This document shows, in pieces, positions 16,711 to 25,186 of a DNA stretch of 53,082 nt (position 1 is its first letter; each line of letters opens with the position of its first letter). The DNA lies in the NCBI GenBank assembly GCA_937889595.1, contig CALAOR010000065.1:1-53082 (forward strand). Direction: 5' to 3'. The stretch comes from an uncultured bacterium (GTDB taxonomy: Bacteria; Oederibacteriota; PGYV01; Palsa-1178). The notes under the pieces were generated by a model that was given only the letters and a program-made list of their open reading frames with translations, was not told where the DNA came from and made no database searches. The position numbers and the translations under genes were made by a program.

Positions 16711-17556
16711 TCAAGCCACATATTTAAACCGTATGTATCTTTTAAGCGCATCCCTCCAGCCGGGCATGCTGTCTTTATCCAGCAACTGCAGGTGGTAATT
16801 TTTCAGGGCCGAAAACACCGGCCTTGCTGCGGGCTTTTTCCACTGGCTCTGCGACAATACCTGCACGCGCGTCTGTTTTTTCATTATTTTCATGATCGCT
16901 TCAACCATCTGCACGCGCGAGCAATAACCCTTGTTAACCCCGTGAAATATGCCTGCCTGATTTAAGGGAAGTATTTCCTTTATGAGTTCAGCGAGGTCAA
17001 GCGAGTATGTCGGCGACGACACCATGTCTTTTACGGCTATGACTTCCTCGCCTTTATTGATGGCATCTATGACGTAATCCACAAAATGTTTCCTTCTTGT
17101 CCCGAAGATCCAGGCAGTCCTTATTATCATGAACCGCTCCGTGCACATCTGCACGAACTGTTCGCCCGCAACTTTTGACTTGCCGTACACGTTTACCGGG
17201 TTTACCTGCTCAAACTCGTCATAAGGCGAGTCTTTTTTTCCGTCAAAAACATAATCAGTGCTTATATGTATCATGCGCGCGTTAAAATCCCTGCAGGCAA
17301 TCGCTATGTTCTTGGGACCCATGGCGTTTATCCTGTATGCCATATCCGGGTTTAACTCACACTTGTCCACGTCTGTCATAGCCGCGCTGTTTATCACGGC
17401 CTCGGGTTTGTGGGCCTTAATAAGGTTATATACAGACTCCGGATCTGTTATGTTCACATCAGCGCTGCCCAGCGATATGACCTCATGCTCTCCTGCGCAG
17501 ACCTTGATAATGTCAGAACCTAAAAGCCCGTTCCCCCCGAACATCACTACTTTCAT
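16711..17556 (-). CDS. rmlD: dTDP-4-dehydrorhamnose reductase family protein
   Basis: 281 residues, SDR of the RmlD type. FGGNGLLGSDI (nucleotide loop), INSAAMTDVDKCE, STDYVFDG, catalytic Tyr-Lys in YGKSK, and RTAWIFG. It makes the last step of dTDP-L-rhamnose or a related deoxysugar. It starts 16 bp after rmlB, in the same transcript. GGAGGAGCAA precedes the ATG. Confidence 0.85.
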   Translation of the reverse strand: MKVVMFGGNGLLGSDIIKVCAGEHEVISLGSADVNITDPESVYNLIKAHKPEAVINSAAMTDVDKCELNPDMAYRINAMGPKNIAIACRDFNARMIHISTDYVFDGKKDSPYDEFEQVNPVNVYGKSKVAGEQFVQMCTERFMIIRTAWIFGTRRKHFVDYVIDAINKGEEVIAVKDMVSSPTYSLDLAELIKEILPLNQAGIFHGVNKGYCSRVQMVEAIMKIMKKQTRVQVLSQSQWKKPAARPVFSALKNYHLQLLDKDSMPGWRDALKRYIRFKYVA

Positions 17557-17572
17557 TTGCTCCTCCGGATTT

Positions 17573-18571
17573 TCATTTTTTTCCGTAATTTGATCTATAG
17601 TACTTGCTGAACTTTTTGCCTTTTAGCCCCATCCACCACTTGTCATTATTGGCATACCACTGGATGGTCAGGCCGATCGCTGCTTCAAACTTATACTTCG
17701 GCTTCCAGCCGAGTTTCTTTAATTTTGAGGAATTAAGGGCATAACGCCTGTCGTGCGCCAGCCTGTCTTTTACAAACTTTATAAGCCCCATATCCCGGCT
17801 CAGCGCATCCACTATGCATTTTGCGACTTTTATGTTCGGCTCTTCCACATCCCCGCCTACATTGTATATTTCCCCGTTTTTTCCTTTGTGCAGTACAATA
17901 TCCAGACCCGAACAGTTGTCTTCAACATAGATCCAGTTCCTCACATTTTTGCCGTCGCCGTACAGGGGAAGCTGCTCGCATTCTATGGCGCGGGTTATGA
18001 ACAAAGGCATGAATTTTTCCGGGTGTTGGTACGGCCCGAAATTATTGGAACTGCGGGTTATCACGACAGGCAGGCCGAATGTTTTATAATATGAAAGCGC
18101 GATCAAATCAGCCGAAGCCTTTGAAGACGAATACGGGCTCGTGGGGTCGAGGATATCACCTTCTTTTGATTTTCCTTTTTTAATGCTTCCGTAAACCTCG
18201 TCGGTCGATATATGCAGGAATTTTTTCACTCCGCAAAGCCTGGCGGCTTCGAGCATATTGAATGTGCCTTTAACGTTTGTTTCTATGAACGCTTCGGGCC
18301 CTGATATGGACCTGTCCACATGCGACTCCGCCGCAAAATGAACTATCATGTCCTGCCCCTTGACCGCATTCATCACGGCCTTGAAATCGCAGATATCGCC
18401 TTTTATAAATTTGAAATTTTTATTCTTCCTGAATTTGTTTATGGTCTCGGGGTTGGACGCGTATGTCATGGCATCGAATACCGTGAGCCTGTAGTTCTTG
18501 TATTTTTTCAGCATATATTCCGTGAAGTTGGACCCTATAAACCCTGCTCCGCCTGTTATCAGTACTTTCAA
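17573..18571 (-). CDS. rmlB: dTDP-glucose 4,6-dehydratase
   Basis: 332 residues. GGAGFIGSN (7-15), FAAESHVDRSI, STDEVYGSI, catalytic YSSSK in TSPYSSSKASAD, and RSSNNFGPYQHPEKFMPLFI, all diagnostic for RmlB. It forms dTDP-4-keto-6-deoxyglucose from dTDP-glucose, the shared precursor in the cluster. Starts 11 bp after the RmlC-like gene. Confidence 0.95.
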   Translation of the reverse strand: MKVLITGGAGFIGSNFTEYMLKKYKNYRLTVFDAMTYASNPETINKFRKNKNFKFIKGDICDFKAVMNAVKGQDMIVHFAAESHVDRSISGPEAFIETNVKGTFNMLEAARLCGVKKFLHISTDEVYGSIKKGKSKEGDILDPTSPYSSSKASADLIALSYYKTFGLPVVITRSSNNFGPYQHPEKFMPLFITRAIECEQLPLYGDGKNVRNWIYVEDNCSGLDIVLHKGKNGEIYNVGGDVEEPNIKVAKCIVDALSRDMGLIKFVKDRLAHDRRYALNSSKLKKLGWKPKYKFEAAIGLTIQWYANNDKWWMGLKGKKFSKYYRSNYGKK

Positions 18572-18582
18572 GAATTCCTCCC

Positions 18583-19038
18583 TTATTTATCTATTCTCGA
18601 CCAATCGTACGGTATTTCCTCGGTATGCGCCGGGAGCCTGTATTCGTCCGGGTCTTTCCTGTCATAGGCCTCGGTGCAGCAGTTGATTATTATGGATTCC
18701 GTCTCCGAGATGCCCTTGAATCCGTGGTAAACGTTCCTGGGTATCTGCACCAATATCTGGTTATGCTCGCCCATAAAAAACTCATTTACTTCGCCTTTTG
18801 TTTTTGAGCCTTCCCTTGAATCATAAAGCACAAGCTTGAGCATGCCTTTGACGCATACAAAATTATCCAGCTGTTTTTTATGGTAGTGCCACCCCTTGAC
18901 AACCCCGGGATAGCATGTGGTCATATATATCTGGCCGAACTTGATGAATTCCTTGTCGTCGTGCCTGAGCATTTCCATAAGCCTGCCGCGCTCGTCAGCT
19001 ATGGCCTTTAATTGTTTCACCTTCACACCATTGATCAT
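18583..19038 (-). CDS. rmlC: dTDP-4-dehydrorhamnose 3,5-epimerase-related cupin
   Basis: 151 residues, shorter than the usual 180-190 of RmlC. The cupin core has KGWHYHKKQLDNFVCVKGMLKLVLYDSR and IPRNVYHGF, with the catalytic-type His in WHYH. The position between rmlA and rmlB supports a 3,5-epimerase or 3,4-ketoisomerase-like role; the short form leaves the exact reaction open. The ATG at 19038 was chosen because AAAGGAG lies 6 nt before it. Confidence 0.75.
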   Translation of the reverse strand: MINGVKVKQLKAIADERGRLMEMLRHDDKEFIKFGQIYMTTCYPGVVKGWHYHKKQLDNFVCVKGMLKLVLYDSREGSKTKGEVNEFFMGEHNQILVQIPRNVYHGFKGISETESIIINCCTEAYDRKDPDEYRLPAHTEEIPYDWSRIDK

Positions 19039-19062
19039 AAGGTCTCCTTTAGTCATTTAATT

Positions 19063-19178
19063 CAATTCAAAATTAAAAATTCAAAATTATCGTCTATGCT
19101 CGTCGCTTTGCTCCTCGCATATTATAATAGTCCGCGGAGCACAACAATTTTAAATTCTTAATTTTGAATTTTAAATTG
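19063..19178. repeat. AT-rich palindromic repeat (copy 1), inside the rml operon
   Basis: Arms made of AATTCAAAATT/AATTAAAAATT words flank a conserved centre beginning GTCTATGCTCGTC and ending GAGCACA. A second copy with the same centre is at 29235-29359. It starts 3 bp beyond the rmlA stop. Confidence 0.75.
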
Positions 19179-19181
19179 CCT

Positions 19182-19913
19182 TTATATATGATTTGCCCCG
19201 TGCTTCTTCACGAACATACCGGCTTCGAGCAGCGTATCTTTTGACTCGCCCGCGTCCAGCCACCAGCCGTCAAGCAGGCTGTAGGTAAGTTTTCCCTGTT
19301 TTAAGTACGCGTTGTTAACATCCGTTATTTCAAGCTCGCCTCTTTTGGAGGGTTTTAAGGTTGTTATCTTTGAAAATACATCATTCGGATAAAAATAGAT
19401 CCCTATTACGGCAAGGTCGCTTATAAACTTCTTCGGTTTTTCTATTATCCTCTTTATTTTATTGCCTTCAACTTCCGCCACCCCGTACTGGTCGGGATGC
19501 TCAACTTTTGTAAGCAGTATCCTGGCCCCTGATTTCTGCGTTTCAAATTCTTTGACGACTTTTCTTATGTTCTTTTCTACGATATTATCACCCAAAACAA
19601 CCACCATCTTGTCACATCCAACGAAATCCTCGCATATCTTCAGGGCATCCGCAATACCGCCCTCGCCTTCCTGATAGCCGTAATGGATGTGCTTTAACCC
19701 GAAATGCTTGCCATTGCCCAGAAGCCTTAAAAAATCGCCTGAATTCGTACCGCCGGTAATAACCATGATGTCGTCTATACCCGCGTTAACCAGCATTTCT
19801 ATGGAATAAAATATCATGGGTTTGTCGTAAACAGGAAGCAGGTGTTTGTTGGTAATTCTCGTCAAAGGATGAAGCCTTGTCCCAAGCCCTCCGGCCAATA
19901 TGATTCCTTTCAC
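19182..19913 (-). CDS. rmlA: Glucose-1-phosphate thymidylyltransferase
   Basis: 243 residues, the short form that lacks the C-terminal extension of the enterobacterial enzyme. GGLGTRLHPLTRITNKHLLPVYDKPMI (nucleotide and sugar-phosphate site), VVLGDNI (metal Asp), YGVAEVEGNKI, IEKPKKFISDLAVIGIYFY. It makes dTDP-glucose for rmlB. As first gene of the run it has its own promoter. Confidence 0.93.
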   Translation of the reverse strand: MKGIILAGGLGTRLHPLTRITNKHLLPVYDKPMIFYSIEMLVNAGIDDIMVITGGTNSGDFLRLLGNGKHFGLKHIHYGYQEGEGGIADALKICEDFVGCDKMVVVLGDNIVEKNIRKVVKEFETQKSGARILLTKVEHPDQYGVAEVEGNKIKRIIEKPKKFISDLAVIGIYFYPNDVFSKITTLKPSKRGELEITDVNNAYLKQGKLTYSLLDGWWLDAGESKDTLLEAGMFVKKHGANHI

Positions 19914-19981
19914 TTTTGACCCACCTCGTTAAAAGATTTTAAGGCAAATAACCTTGAATCCGGCCGTAAAAATATGGCTTA

Positions 19982-20010
19982 ATTATATAAAATATGGGTT
20001 TTTTAATCAA
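19982..20010 (-). promoter_or_regulatory. Promoter of the rmlA operon
   Basis: TTGATT and TATAAT with a 17-nt spacer on the minus strand, about 70 nt upstream of the rmlA ATG. Confidence 0.7.
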
Positions 20011-20040
20011 CAAAAATAAAGGACTTTTCCGACAGTCCCT
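20011..20040 (-). terminator. Terminator of comEC
   Basis: On the minus strand a 7-bp stem (AGGGACT/AGTCCTT, one G-U pair) with loop GTCGGAAA is followed by TATTTTTG. It lies 11 bp after the comEC stop and just ahead of the rmlA promoter. The 11-mer TTTTCCGACAG in it also occurs at 3331 and 27246. Confidence 0.55.
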
Positions 20041-20050
20041 CCTGCAGTAT

Positions 20051-22228
20051 CTAAGGGTATTTAAACATGCCTTTATCCGACAGGTCCCATATATTTTCCG
20101 CCTCGATTGGTGCGGGTTTCCTGTAAAATCCGGCGTTTGCGCTGTTAATCACGCATATGTTGTGCACGGCAAGCGCCTGAACATAACTTTTATCCGGCAC
20201 GCAGGAGTATATGACGCAGCCTGTCCTTTTGCCCGTGTCAGGGTCCAAACTTTTAAGGAAAAGGATTTCTTTATCACCGAAGCTTATATCGGCGCCGCTT
20301 AATGTGAAGGTAATAAATGTTTTATCGCCTTCCTTGATATAAAAATCCCCGTCGATTTTAACCGCATTTTTTTCATTTTCCAGCGCCGCGAAACTCAAAG
20401 GATCGGCGAACACCCCTTTAATATTGAAGCTTCTTTTAAGCGCCGCAATATTCGCGCTGTTTTCCATGGAATATAAAACGAGCCTGTCTATGTTATTAAC
20501 GCCCTCATACCTCAAAAACGGGATCACGGTATTTTTAACGCCAAAATAGTTTTTAAGGTCATCGCGCCCCAGCATAAGCACTTTTTTATTGTCCTGGGTC
20601 ACCAGCAAGGCCGCGTTCACGCCCCTTGCGGACACGGCGTAAAAAGCCGGCTTTGCGCCGGGCAGCAGCAGGTGCAAAGGCATCCAAACGCAAAGCACTC
20701 CCCCTAAAACGGCTTTTAGCCCCATTTTTTTTATTTTTATGTCGATATCTTCATAAGGAAGAATAAGAAAAAACGCATAATATACCAGGCTCAGAATAAC
20801 AGGGATGGTCTTTACAGATATGGCCGCGTAAGGTATGGCAGCCAGAGTATCCACTATGAACATCATAACCTTTATCATAACCCATATGGTGGCGCCGAAT
20901 ATCTTTCCCATGACAATGCTTATTGATCCAAACATCCACATGGCGAAACCAAATATGGATATAATGCCGGATAAAGGTACTATGAATATATTCGCAAGTA
21001 CGGAAATAACCGATATCTGGTGGAACGTAACTGCCATGACCGGAGTTAAAAACAACTGCGCGGCGATTGTGGAGGCCAGGGTTCCTGACAGCCATTTGGG
21101 CATGTTTTTGAATATAACCCCGACCCAGTCAATGAAATATATGATGCCGAATGTCGCCAGAAAAGAAAGCTGGAACCCGACGTCGTAAATATTGGACGGG
21201 TTGCATAACAGAAGGACAAACGCGGCGATTGAAAGCGAATTTATCAGGTCCGTATCCTTTTCCAGTATAAGCCCGGTGAGGACAACATAACCCATGACGG
21301 TCGCCCTCACTATCGAAGCCCCTGCCCCTGTTATAACCGCGAATACCGTGATAAAAAGCAGTGTTATCACGGCTGCGGCTTTTTTTTTCACCCTGAATAT
21401 CTTCAGGACAAGGAAAATAAAGATCCCTATCAATCCCACATTCATGCCCGAGACCGCGAGTATATGGACGGTCCCGGTTATCTTGAACCTGTCATAGACG
21501 TCGTCGGGTATCACCCTCTGGTTGCCGAGCATAAGTCCGTTTAAAATATCGGCCTCTGCTTTGGGAACTGAAGTGTATATTATTTCCAACAGCCTGTTCT
21601 TAACCTTATATGAAATATGCTTGAAATAATTGTCAATTCTCGATCCCTGTTTTTCGCAGGCAGTGTCTTTGGCATATACAGTGTAAAAAACCTGCCTATA
21701 CCTTAAGTAACGCTTATAATCAAACTCTCCCAAATTTTTGGGCGGTTCGGGCGGCCTTAACTTTCCCTTTATATAAAGTATGTCGCCATATTGCGGCTTA
21801 AAACCGAGGTTTTTTTCCAAAGTCACCCTGACTTTGCCGTATACCCCGGAGGTTTCCCTGCCTTTCTCAAAAACACTTATCAACGAACCGTAAAACAAGG
21901 TTTTGTTGTCGTTGTACTCAGGATCGTCCCGCACCAATACTTTTACGCCTGTTATGCCGTTCTTATTGTCCGCTCCCGGGTCAATACCGGCCATATACGA
22001 ACGTATGTCATTTTTTGGGATATACGTGTTCTGGAAAGAAAAAATAGCCGCCCCGAAAAGAGCGAAAACAAGAAAAACCAGCCCGCCGTATTTTTTGTTA
22101 AAAATGACATACGCGCCGACGGAAACCGCCAGCATGATAACAGCGGGGATATAATTTATGGAAGTAAACCCCGCGGCAGCCATCCCGAAAATAAGTGCGG
22201 CTGTTATAAAGAACAAGGGCCTGTTCAT
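20051..22228 (-). CDS. comEC: ComEC/Rec2 DNA-uptake channel with degenerate C-terminal lactamase-like domain
   Basis: 725 residues: N-terminal membrane/OB segment (about 1-190), the Competence channel domain (about 215-500; GLMLGNQRVIPDDVYDRFKITGTVHILAVSGMNVGLIG), and a C-terminal region (about 535-725) that follows the metallo-beta-lactamase fold (FYAVSARGVNAALLVTQDNKKVLMLG). Where active members have a SHPDxDHxGG metal motif this protein reads YSMENSANIAALK, so the metal site is lost. It carries single-stranded DNA over the inner membrane; here any nuclease function of the tail is presumably absent. Start overlaps the comEA stop by ATGA. Confidence 0.9.
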   Translation of the reverse strand: MNRPLFFITAALIFGMAAAGFTSINYIPAVIMLAVSVGAYVIFNKKYGGLVFLVFALFGAAIFSFQNTYIPKNDIRSYMAGIDPGADNKNGITGVKVLVRDDPEYNDNKTLFYGSLISVFEKGRETSGVYGKVRVTLEKNLGFKPQYGDILYIKGKLRPPEPPKNLGEFDYKRYLRYRQVFYTVYAKDTACEKQGSRIDNYFKHISYKVKNRLLEIIYTSVPKAEADILNGLMLGNQRVIPDDVYDRFKITGTVHILAVSGMNVGLIGIFIFLVLKIFRVKKKAAAVITLLFITVFAVITGAGASIVRATVMGYVVLTGLILEKDTDLINSLSIAAFVLLLCNPSNIYDVGFQLSFLATFGIIYFIDWVGVIFKNMPKWLSGTLASTIAAQLFLTPVMAVTFHQISVISVLANIFIVPLSGIISIFGFAMWMFGSISIVMGKIFGATIWVMIKVMMFIVDTLAAIPYAAISVKTIPVILSLVYYAFFLILPYEDIDIKIKKMGLKAVLGGVLCVWMPLHLLLPGAKPAFYAVSARGVNAALLVTQDNKKVLMLGRDDLKNYFGVKNTVIPFLRYEGVNNIDRLVLYSMENSANIAALKRSFNIKGVFADPLSFAALENEKNAVKIDGDFYIKEGDKTFITFTLSGADISFGDKEILFLKSLDPDTGKRTGCVIYSCVPDKSYVQALAVHNICVINSANAGFYRKPAPIEAENIWDLSDKGMFKYP

Positions 22229-22557
22229 TTTGCGGCTTCCGTGGTTATGTACTTCCGCATTTTTTCTATCTTTTTTACCGTCATACCCTTGACTTTCTTC
22301 AGGTCATCAGCGGATGCAAAAAGCCCGTTACTCGCCCTCAATTTCACGATCCTATCTGCCGTTACTTTTCCCACGCCGGGCAGCCTGTCGAGCTCCTCCA
22401 CCGATGCGGTATTGATGTTGATCAGCAAAGGGGCCGATACGGTTTCGTTCACCCGGATTTTATTGCCGTATGAAAAAAAAATATTGATAATAAGCCCGGC
22501 TATGGCGGCTATAACTATGCCGATAAGAATGTTTTTTTCTTCATCTGTAAGCTTCAA
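22225..22557 (-). CDS. comEA: ComEA-type helix-hairpin-helix DNA-binding protein
   Basis: 110 residues: membrane anchor (NILIGIVIAAIAGLIINIFF), linker, then a ComEA helix-hairpin-helix domain (LLININTASVEELDRLPGVGKVTADRIVKLRASNG...VKKIEKMRKYI). It would bind incoming DNA in the periplasm and pass it to ComEC, whose gene overlaps the stop. I chose the TTG at 22557, with AGGGGG 4 nt before it; the longer frame from 22638 overlaps pth and adds 27 residues of no known kind. Confidence 0.82.
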   Translation of the reverse strand: MKLTDEEKNILIGIVIAAIAGLIINIFFSYGNKIRVNETVSAPLLININTASVEELDRLPGVGKVTADRIVKLRASNGLFASADDLKKVKGMTVKKIEKMRKYITTEAAK

Positions 22558-22583
22558 AGTACCCCCTATATTTTGCAACGTTC

Positions 22584-23150
22584 TTAATCTATATCCTTGA
22601 ATCTTCCCGCGGCCTTGGTATATCCCAACTTCAGCCAATCCATCAGAAAACCTTCTACAACCACAAACTTCTTATTATAATTTTCCATGTCGGTTTTATC
22701 CATCTTTCCAAGGACATAGTCAACTGTCTGGCTTTTATGCTCGGGTTTGCCGACCCCAATCCTGACACGGGGAAAATCCTTTGTACCAAGTCTTTCAATT
22801 ATCGATTTTATCCCGTTATGCCCGCCGTCGCTGCCGCCAAATTTGATCTTTATTTTGTAAGGCGGAATGTCTATTTCATCATGTATAATGAGGATATTGG
22901 TCGGGACAACCTTATATTTGGAGGCAAAAAACTTCACGGCGTCGCCGGACAGGTTCATGTAGGTAAGCGGCTTGATGACGACTGTATCTATATCTTCAAA
23001 CTTTTTTTCAGCAAAGTTCGCAAGCGAGTTCTTTGCGCTGACCTGGAATTTGTGCCTGGCCGCGAGGTAATCGATGAATTCAAAACCTATGTTATGCCGC
23101 GTGTGGGCGTATTCAGAACCTTTGTTTCCAAGCCCTGCGATTAGTTTCAT
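22584..23150 (-). CDS. pth: Peptidyl-tRNA hydrolase
   Basis: 188 residues. MKLIAGLGNKGSEYAHTRHNIGFEFID has the catalytic His and the substrate Asn of the family; KPLTYMNLSGDAV, IIHDEIDIP and GGHNGIKSII follow. It frees tRNA from peptidyl-tRNA dropped by ribosomes. Gene order glmU-prs-rplY-pth is common in bacteria. Start at the third-codon-later ATG because the N terminus then matches the family. Confidence 0.95.
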   Translation of the reverse strand: MKLIAGLGNKGSEYAHTRHNIGFEFIDYLAARHKFQVSAKNSLANFAEKKFEDIDTVVIKPLTYMNLSGDAVKFFASKYKVVPTNILIIHDEIDIPPYKIKIKFGGSDGGHNGIKSIIERLGTKDFPRVRIGVGKPEHKSQTVDYVLGKMDKTDMENYNKKFVVVEGFLMDWLKLGYTKAAGRFKDID

Positions 23151-23298
23151 AAACTCCAATCCCCTATGTTTTGGATTCCATATTTTAATGCTGTTTTTCG
23201 GGTTTTATTATAGTATAAAATCTCGATAAAAACCATTTTTTTATATACACTCCCGGTTAACCCGCGGATGGCCGCATGATATGCGGCCACTACTAATA
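23151..23298 (-). promoter_or_regulatory. Region upstream of pth with a -10 and a 9-bp hairpin
   Basis: A TATAAT (23207-23212, minus strand) lies 57 nt before pth, without a convincing -35. Upstream, a perfect hairpin TGGCCGCAT-gat-ATGCGGCCA occupies 23269-23289; it lacks a T-run and may be a repeat element or part of the leader. Confidence 0.4.
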
Positions 23299-23334
23299 TA
23301 AAAAAAGGCCCGCGGTTTTTAGGCCGCGAGCCTT
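23299..23334 (-). terminator. Intrinsic terminator of rplY
   Basis: On the minus strand AAGGCTCGCGG and CCGCGGGCCTT form an 11-bp stem (one G-U pair) with an 8-nt loop, followed by TTTT. It starts 22 bp after the rplY stop. Confidence 0.85.
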
Positions 23335-23356
23335 GTATGAAAACGCCTTGCGGGCG

Positions 23357-24130
23357 TTATTTTTTCTTTTCCGCTTTCTTTTCTTCTTTTGCGGGGGCCG
23401 CGCCTTTTGCAGGGGCTGCTCCTCCTTTTGCAGGGGCCGCTCCTCCCTTTGCAGGGGCCGCTCCTTCTTCGCCTTCGGCTGTCGCCCTTTCTTTCTTGAT
23501 AAGTTCGGGCTGTGCGCCTTCCGCTGTCGCAACCGCTGCTGCCGCGTCTTCCGGCTTCGGCGCTTCCTCTATCTTGTGCGCTACAACCGTGAATACCACC
23601 TTATGCGGGTCTGTCATAAACTCGACGCCTTCCATTTTCGGAAGCTCACCGACCGTGATGTCGTTGCCTATCATAAGGGAAGTGACATCAACCTCTATTT
23701 TTAACGGCAGGTCTTTCGGCAGGCAGCGTACCTTGACCGACCTGGTAATAAACTCCAGTACGCCCCCGATCTTTACGCCTTCTGAAAGGCCTTTTCCGAA
23801 TATGGGAAGCTTGAATATGGATTTCTCTTTTTCGGATATCTGCTTGAAATCAGCATGGATGATCTCCTCCGTGCTCGGATCCCTCTGTACTTCCTGAATT
23901 ACGACGATCTTTTCCTCGCTCATGCCTTTGCCTGTCAACTTTAAGGTTATCAAAAGCGTGCCTTCGGATAAATGCTTCACTGTTTTTTCGATATCCTTTA
24001 TCCTGATCTCTATGGGCATGCTCTTTGTTTCTTTCCCGTAAACCACTGCCGGCACTTTTCCATCTTTTTTCAATTTCTTGCCCTCCACTTTTCCCTCGCG
24101 AACCGTTCCTTCCAAAACAACCTTTTCCAT
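23357..24130 (-). CDS. rplY: 50S ribosomal protein L25 (CTC form) with low-complexity tail
   Basis: 257 residues. N-terminal L25 beta-barrel (VVLEGTVREGKVEGKKLKKDGKVPAVVYGKE), then the TL5/CTC domain (KLPIFGKGLSEGVKIGGVLEFITRSVKVRCLPKDLP...DITVGELP), and a tail of repeated PAKGGAA units ending KEEKKAEKKK. It binds 5S rRNA. The tail comes from direct repeats in the DNA (about 23398-23465), so its length is likely to vary between strains. The ATG was chosen for the AGGAGGAAGAA before it. Confidence 0.92.
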   Translation of the reverse strand: MEKVVLEGTVREGKVEGKKLKKDGKVPAVVYGKETKSMPIEIRIKDIEKTVKHLSEGTLLITLKLTGKGMSEEKIVVIQEVQRDPSTEEIIHADFKQISEKEKSIFKLPIFGKGLSEGVKIGGVLEFITRSVKVRCLPKDLPLKIEVDVTSLMIGNDITVGELPKMEGVEFMTDPHKVVFTVVAHKIEEAPKPEDAAAAVATAEGAQPELIKKERATAEGEEGAAPAKGGAAPAKGGAAPAKGAAPAKEEKKAEKKK

Positions 24131-24259
24131 TTCTTCCTCCTGCTTAAATTGACAACGTTTGCTGTCACAATCATTCCGCATTCCAAATCCCCCATCCCGC
24201 CTCAGGCGGTACTCAGGACCGGTGCTATGTACAAGGCAAAAATTATTGCCCGGTAAATT
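24131..24259. promoter_or_regulatory. Leader between prs and rplY
   Basis: It holds an inverted repeat TTGACA-N8-TGTCA (24149-24167), close to the rplY ribosome binding site, and a perfect palindrome CCGCCTCAGGCGG (24197-24209). The first could be an autoregulatory or operator site; no promoter pair is convincing. Confidence 0.35.
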
Positions 24260-25186
24260 CTACTTAAAAAGCTGTGATATCGTCTTTTCCTCGTGTATCC
24301 GCGTTATCGCCTCTGCGAAAAGTTCTGCAACCGACAGCACGGTGATCTTCTTTAAGTTCTTCCTGTCATCCTGCGGTATCGTGTCCGTTACCACGACTTC
24401 CTTTATGGGCGAGTCCATTATTTTTTCTATGGCCTGGCCCGAGAAAAGCCCGTGTGTCATGCACGCGTATATGTCCTTCGCGCCGCGGGCCTTTAAGAAT
24501 TTTGCGGCGTGCACGAGTGTGCCGCCGGTCGCTATCATGTCGTCCGGTATGATGACATTCTTGCCCTTCACGTCGCCGATCAGGTGCATGGCTTCGACGG
24601 ACTCGGGGCCCGTCCTTTTTTTATCAACAACAGCAAGCTCCACTTTCAGCCTCTCCGCAAAATACCAGGCGAGCTTTATGCCTCCGATGTCGGATGTTGA
24701 TATTACAAAGTTCTTAAGCTTTTTCTTTTTGAAATAATCCAAAAAAACCGGCGCAGCAAGCAAGTGGTCGACAGGGATGTCAAAAAATCCCTGTATCTGT
24801 CCTGCGTGCAGGTCCATGGTCAAAACCCTGTTTGCGCCCGCGATCGTCAGCAGGTTTGCCACAAGCTTTGCCGTGATAGGGACCCTGGGCTGGTCTTTCC
24901 TGTCCTGCCTGGCGTATCCGTAAAAAGGAAGGACCGCCGTGATCCTCTTGGCTGACGCGCGCTTTAGCGCGTCTATCATGCATAAAAGTTCCATTAAGTT
25001 GTCGTTTGCCGGCGGGCAGGTGGACTGCAGCACAAAAACATCCATACCGCGCACGTTGTCATTTATCTTGACCCTTATCTCTCCTTCGGGGAACTTTCCC
25101 ACAAAAGCGTCCCCGAGCTTCATGTCCATATTGTCAGCTACTGCTTTAGCCAGCTTTATATTCGAATTACCTGAAAATAAGATCAT
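24260..25186 (-). CDS. prs: Ribose-phosphate pyrophosphokinase
   Basis: 308 residues. MILFSGNSNIKLAKAVAD start, FPEGEIRVKINDNVRG, YARQDRKDQPR (ATP site), TMDLHAGQIQGFFDIPVDHL and the PRPP loop DDMIATGGTLVHAA. It makes PRPP for nucleotides, His and Trp. The start at 25186 overlaps the glmU stop by ATGA; AAGGAG lies 9 nt before it. Confidence 0.96.
   Translation of the reverse strand: MILFSGNSNIKLAKAVADNMDMKLGDAFVGKFPEGEIRVKINDNVRGMDVFVLQSTCPPANDNLMELLCMIDALKRASAKRITAVLPFYGYARQDRKDQPRVPITAKLVANLLTIAGANRVLTMDLHAGQIQGFFDIPVDHLLAAPVFLDYFKKKKLKNFVISTSDIGGIKLAWYFAERLKVELAVVDKKRTGPESVEAMHLIGDVKGKNVIIPDDMIATGGTLVHAAKFLKARGAKDIYACMTHGLFSGQAIEKIMDSPIKEVVVTDTIPQDDRKNLKKITVLSVAELFAEAITRIHEEKTISQLFK

Noticed and set aside
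20051-22228. Frameshift explaining the missing metal motif in ComEC
   Set aside because: The frame is continuous to a normal stop and the flanking fold elements are in register.
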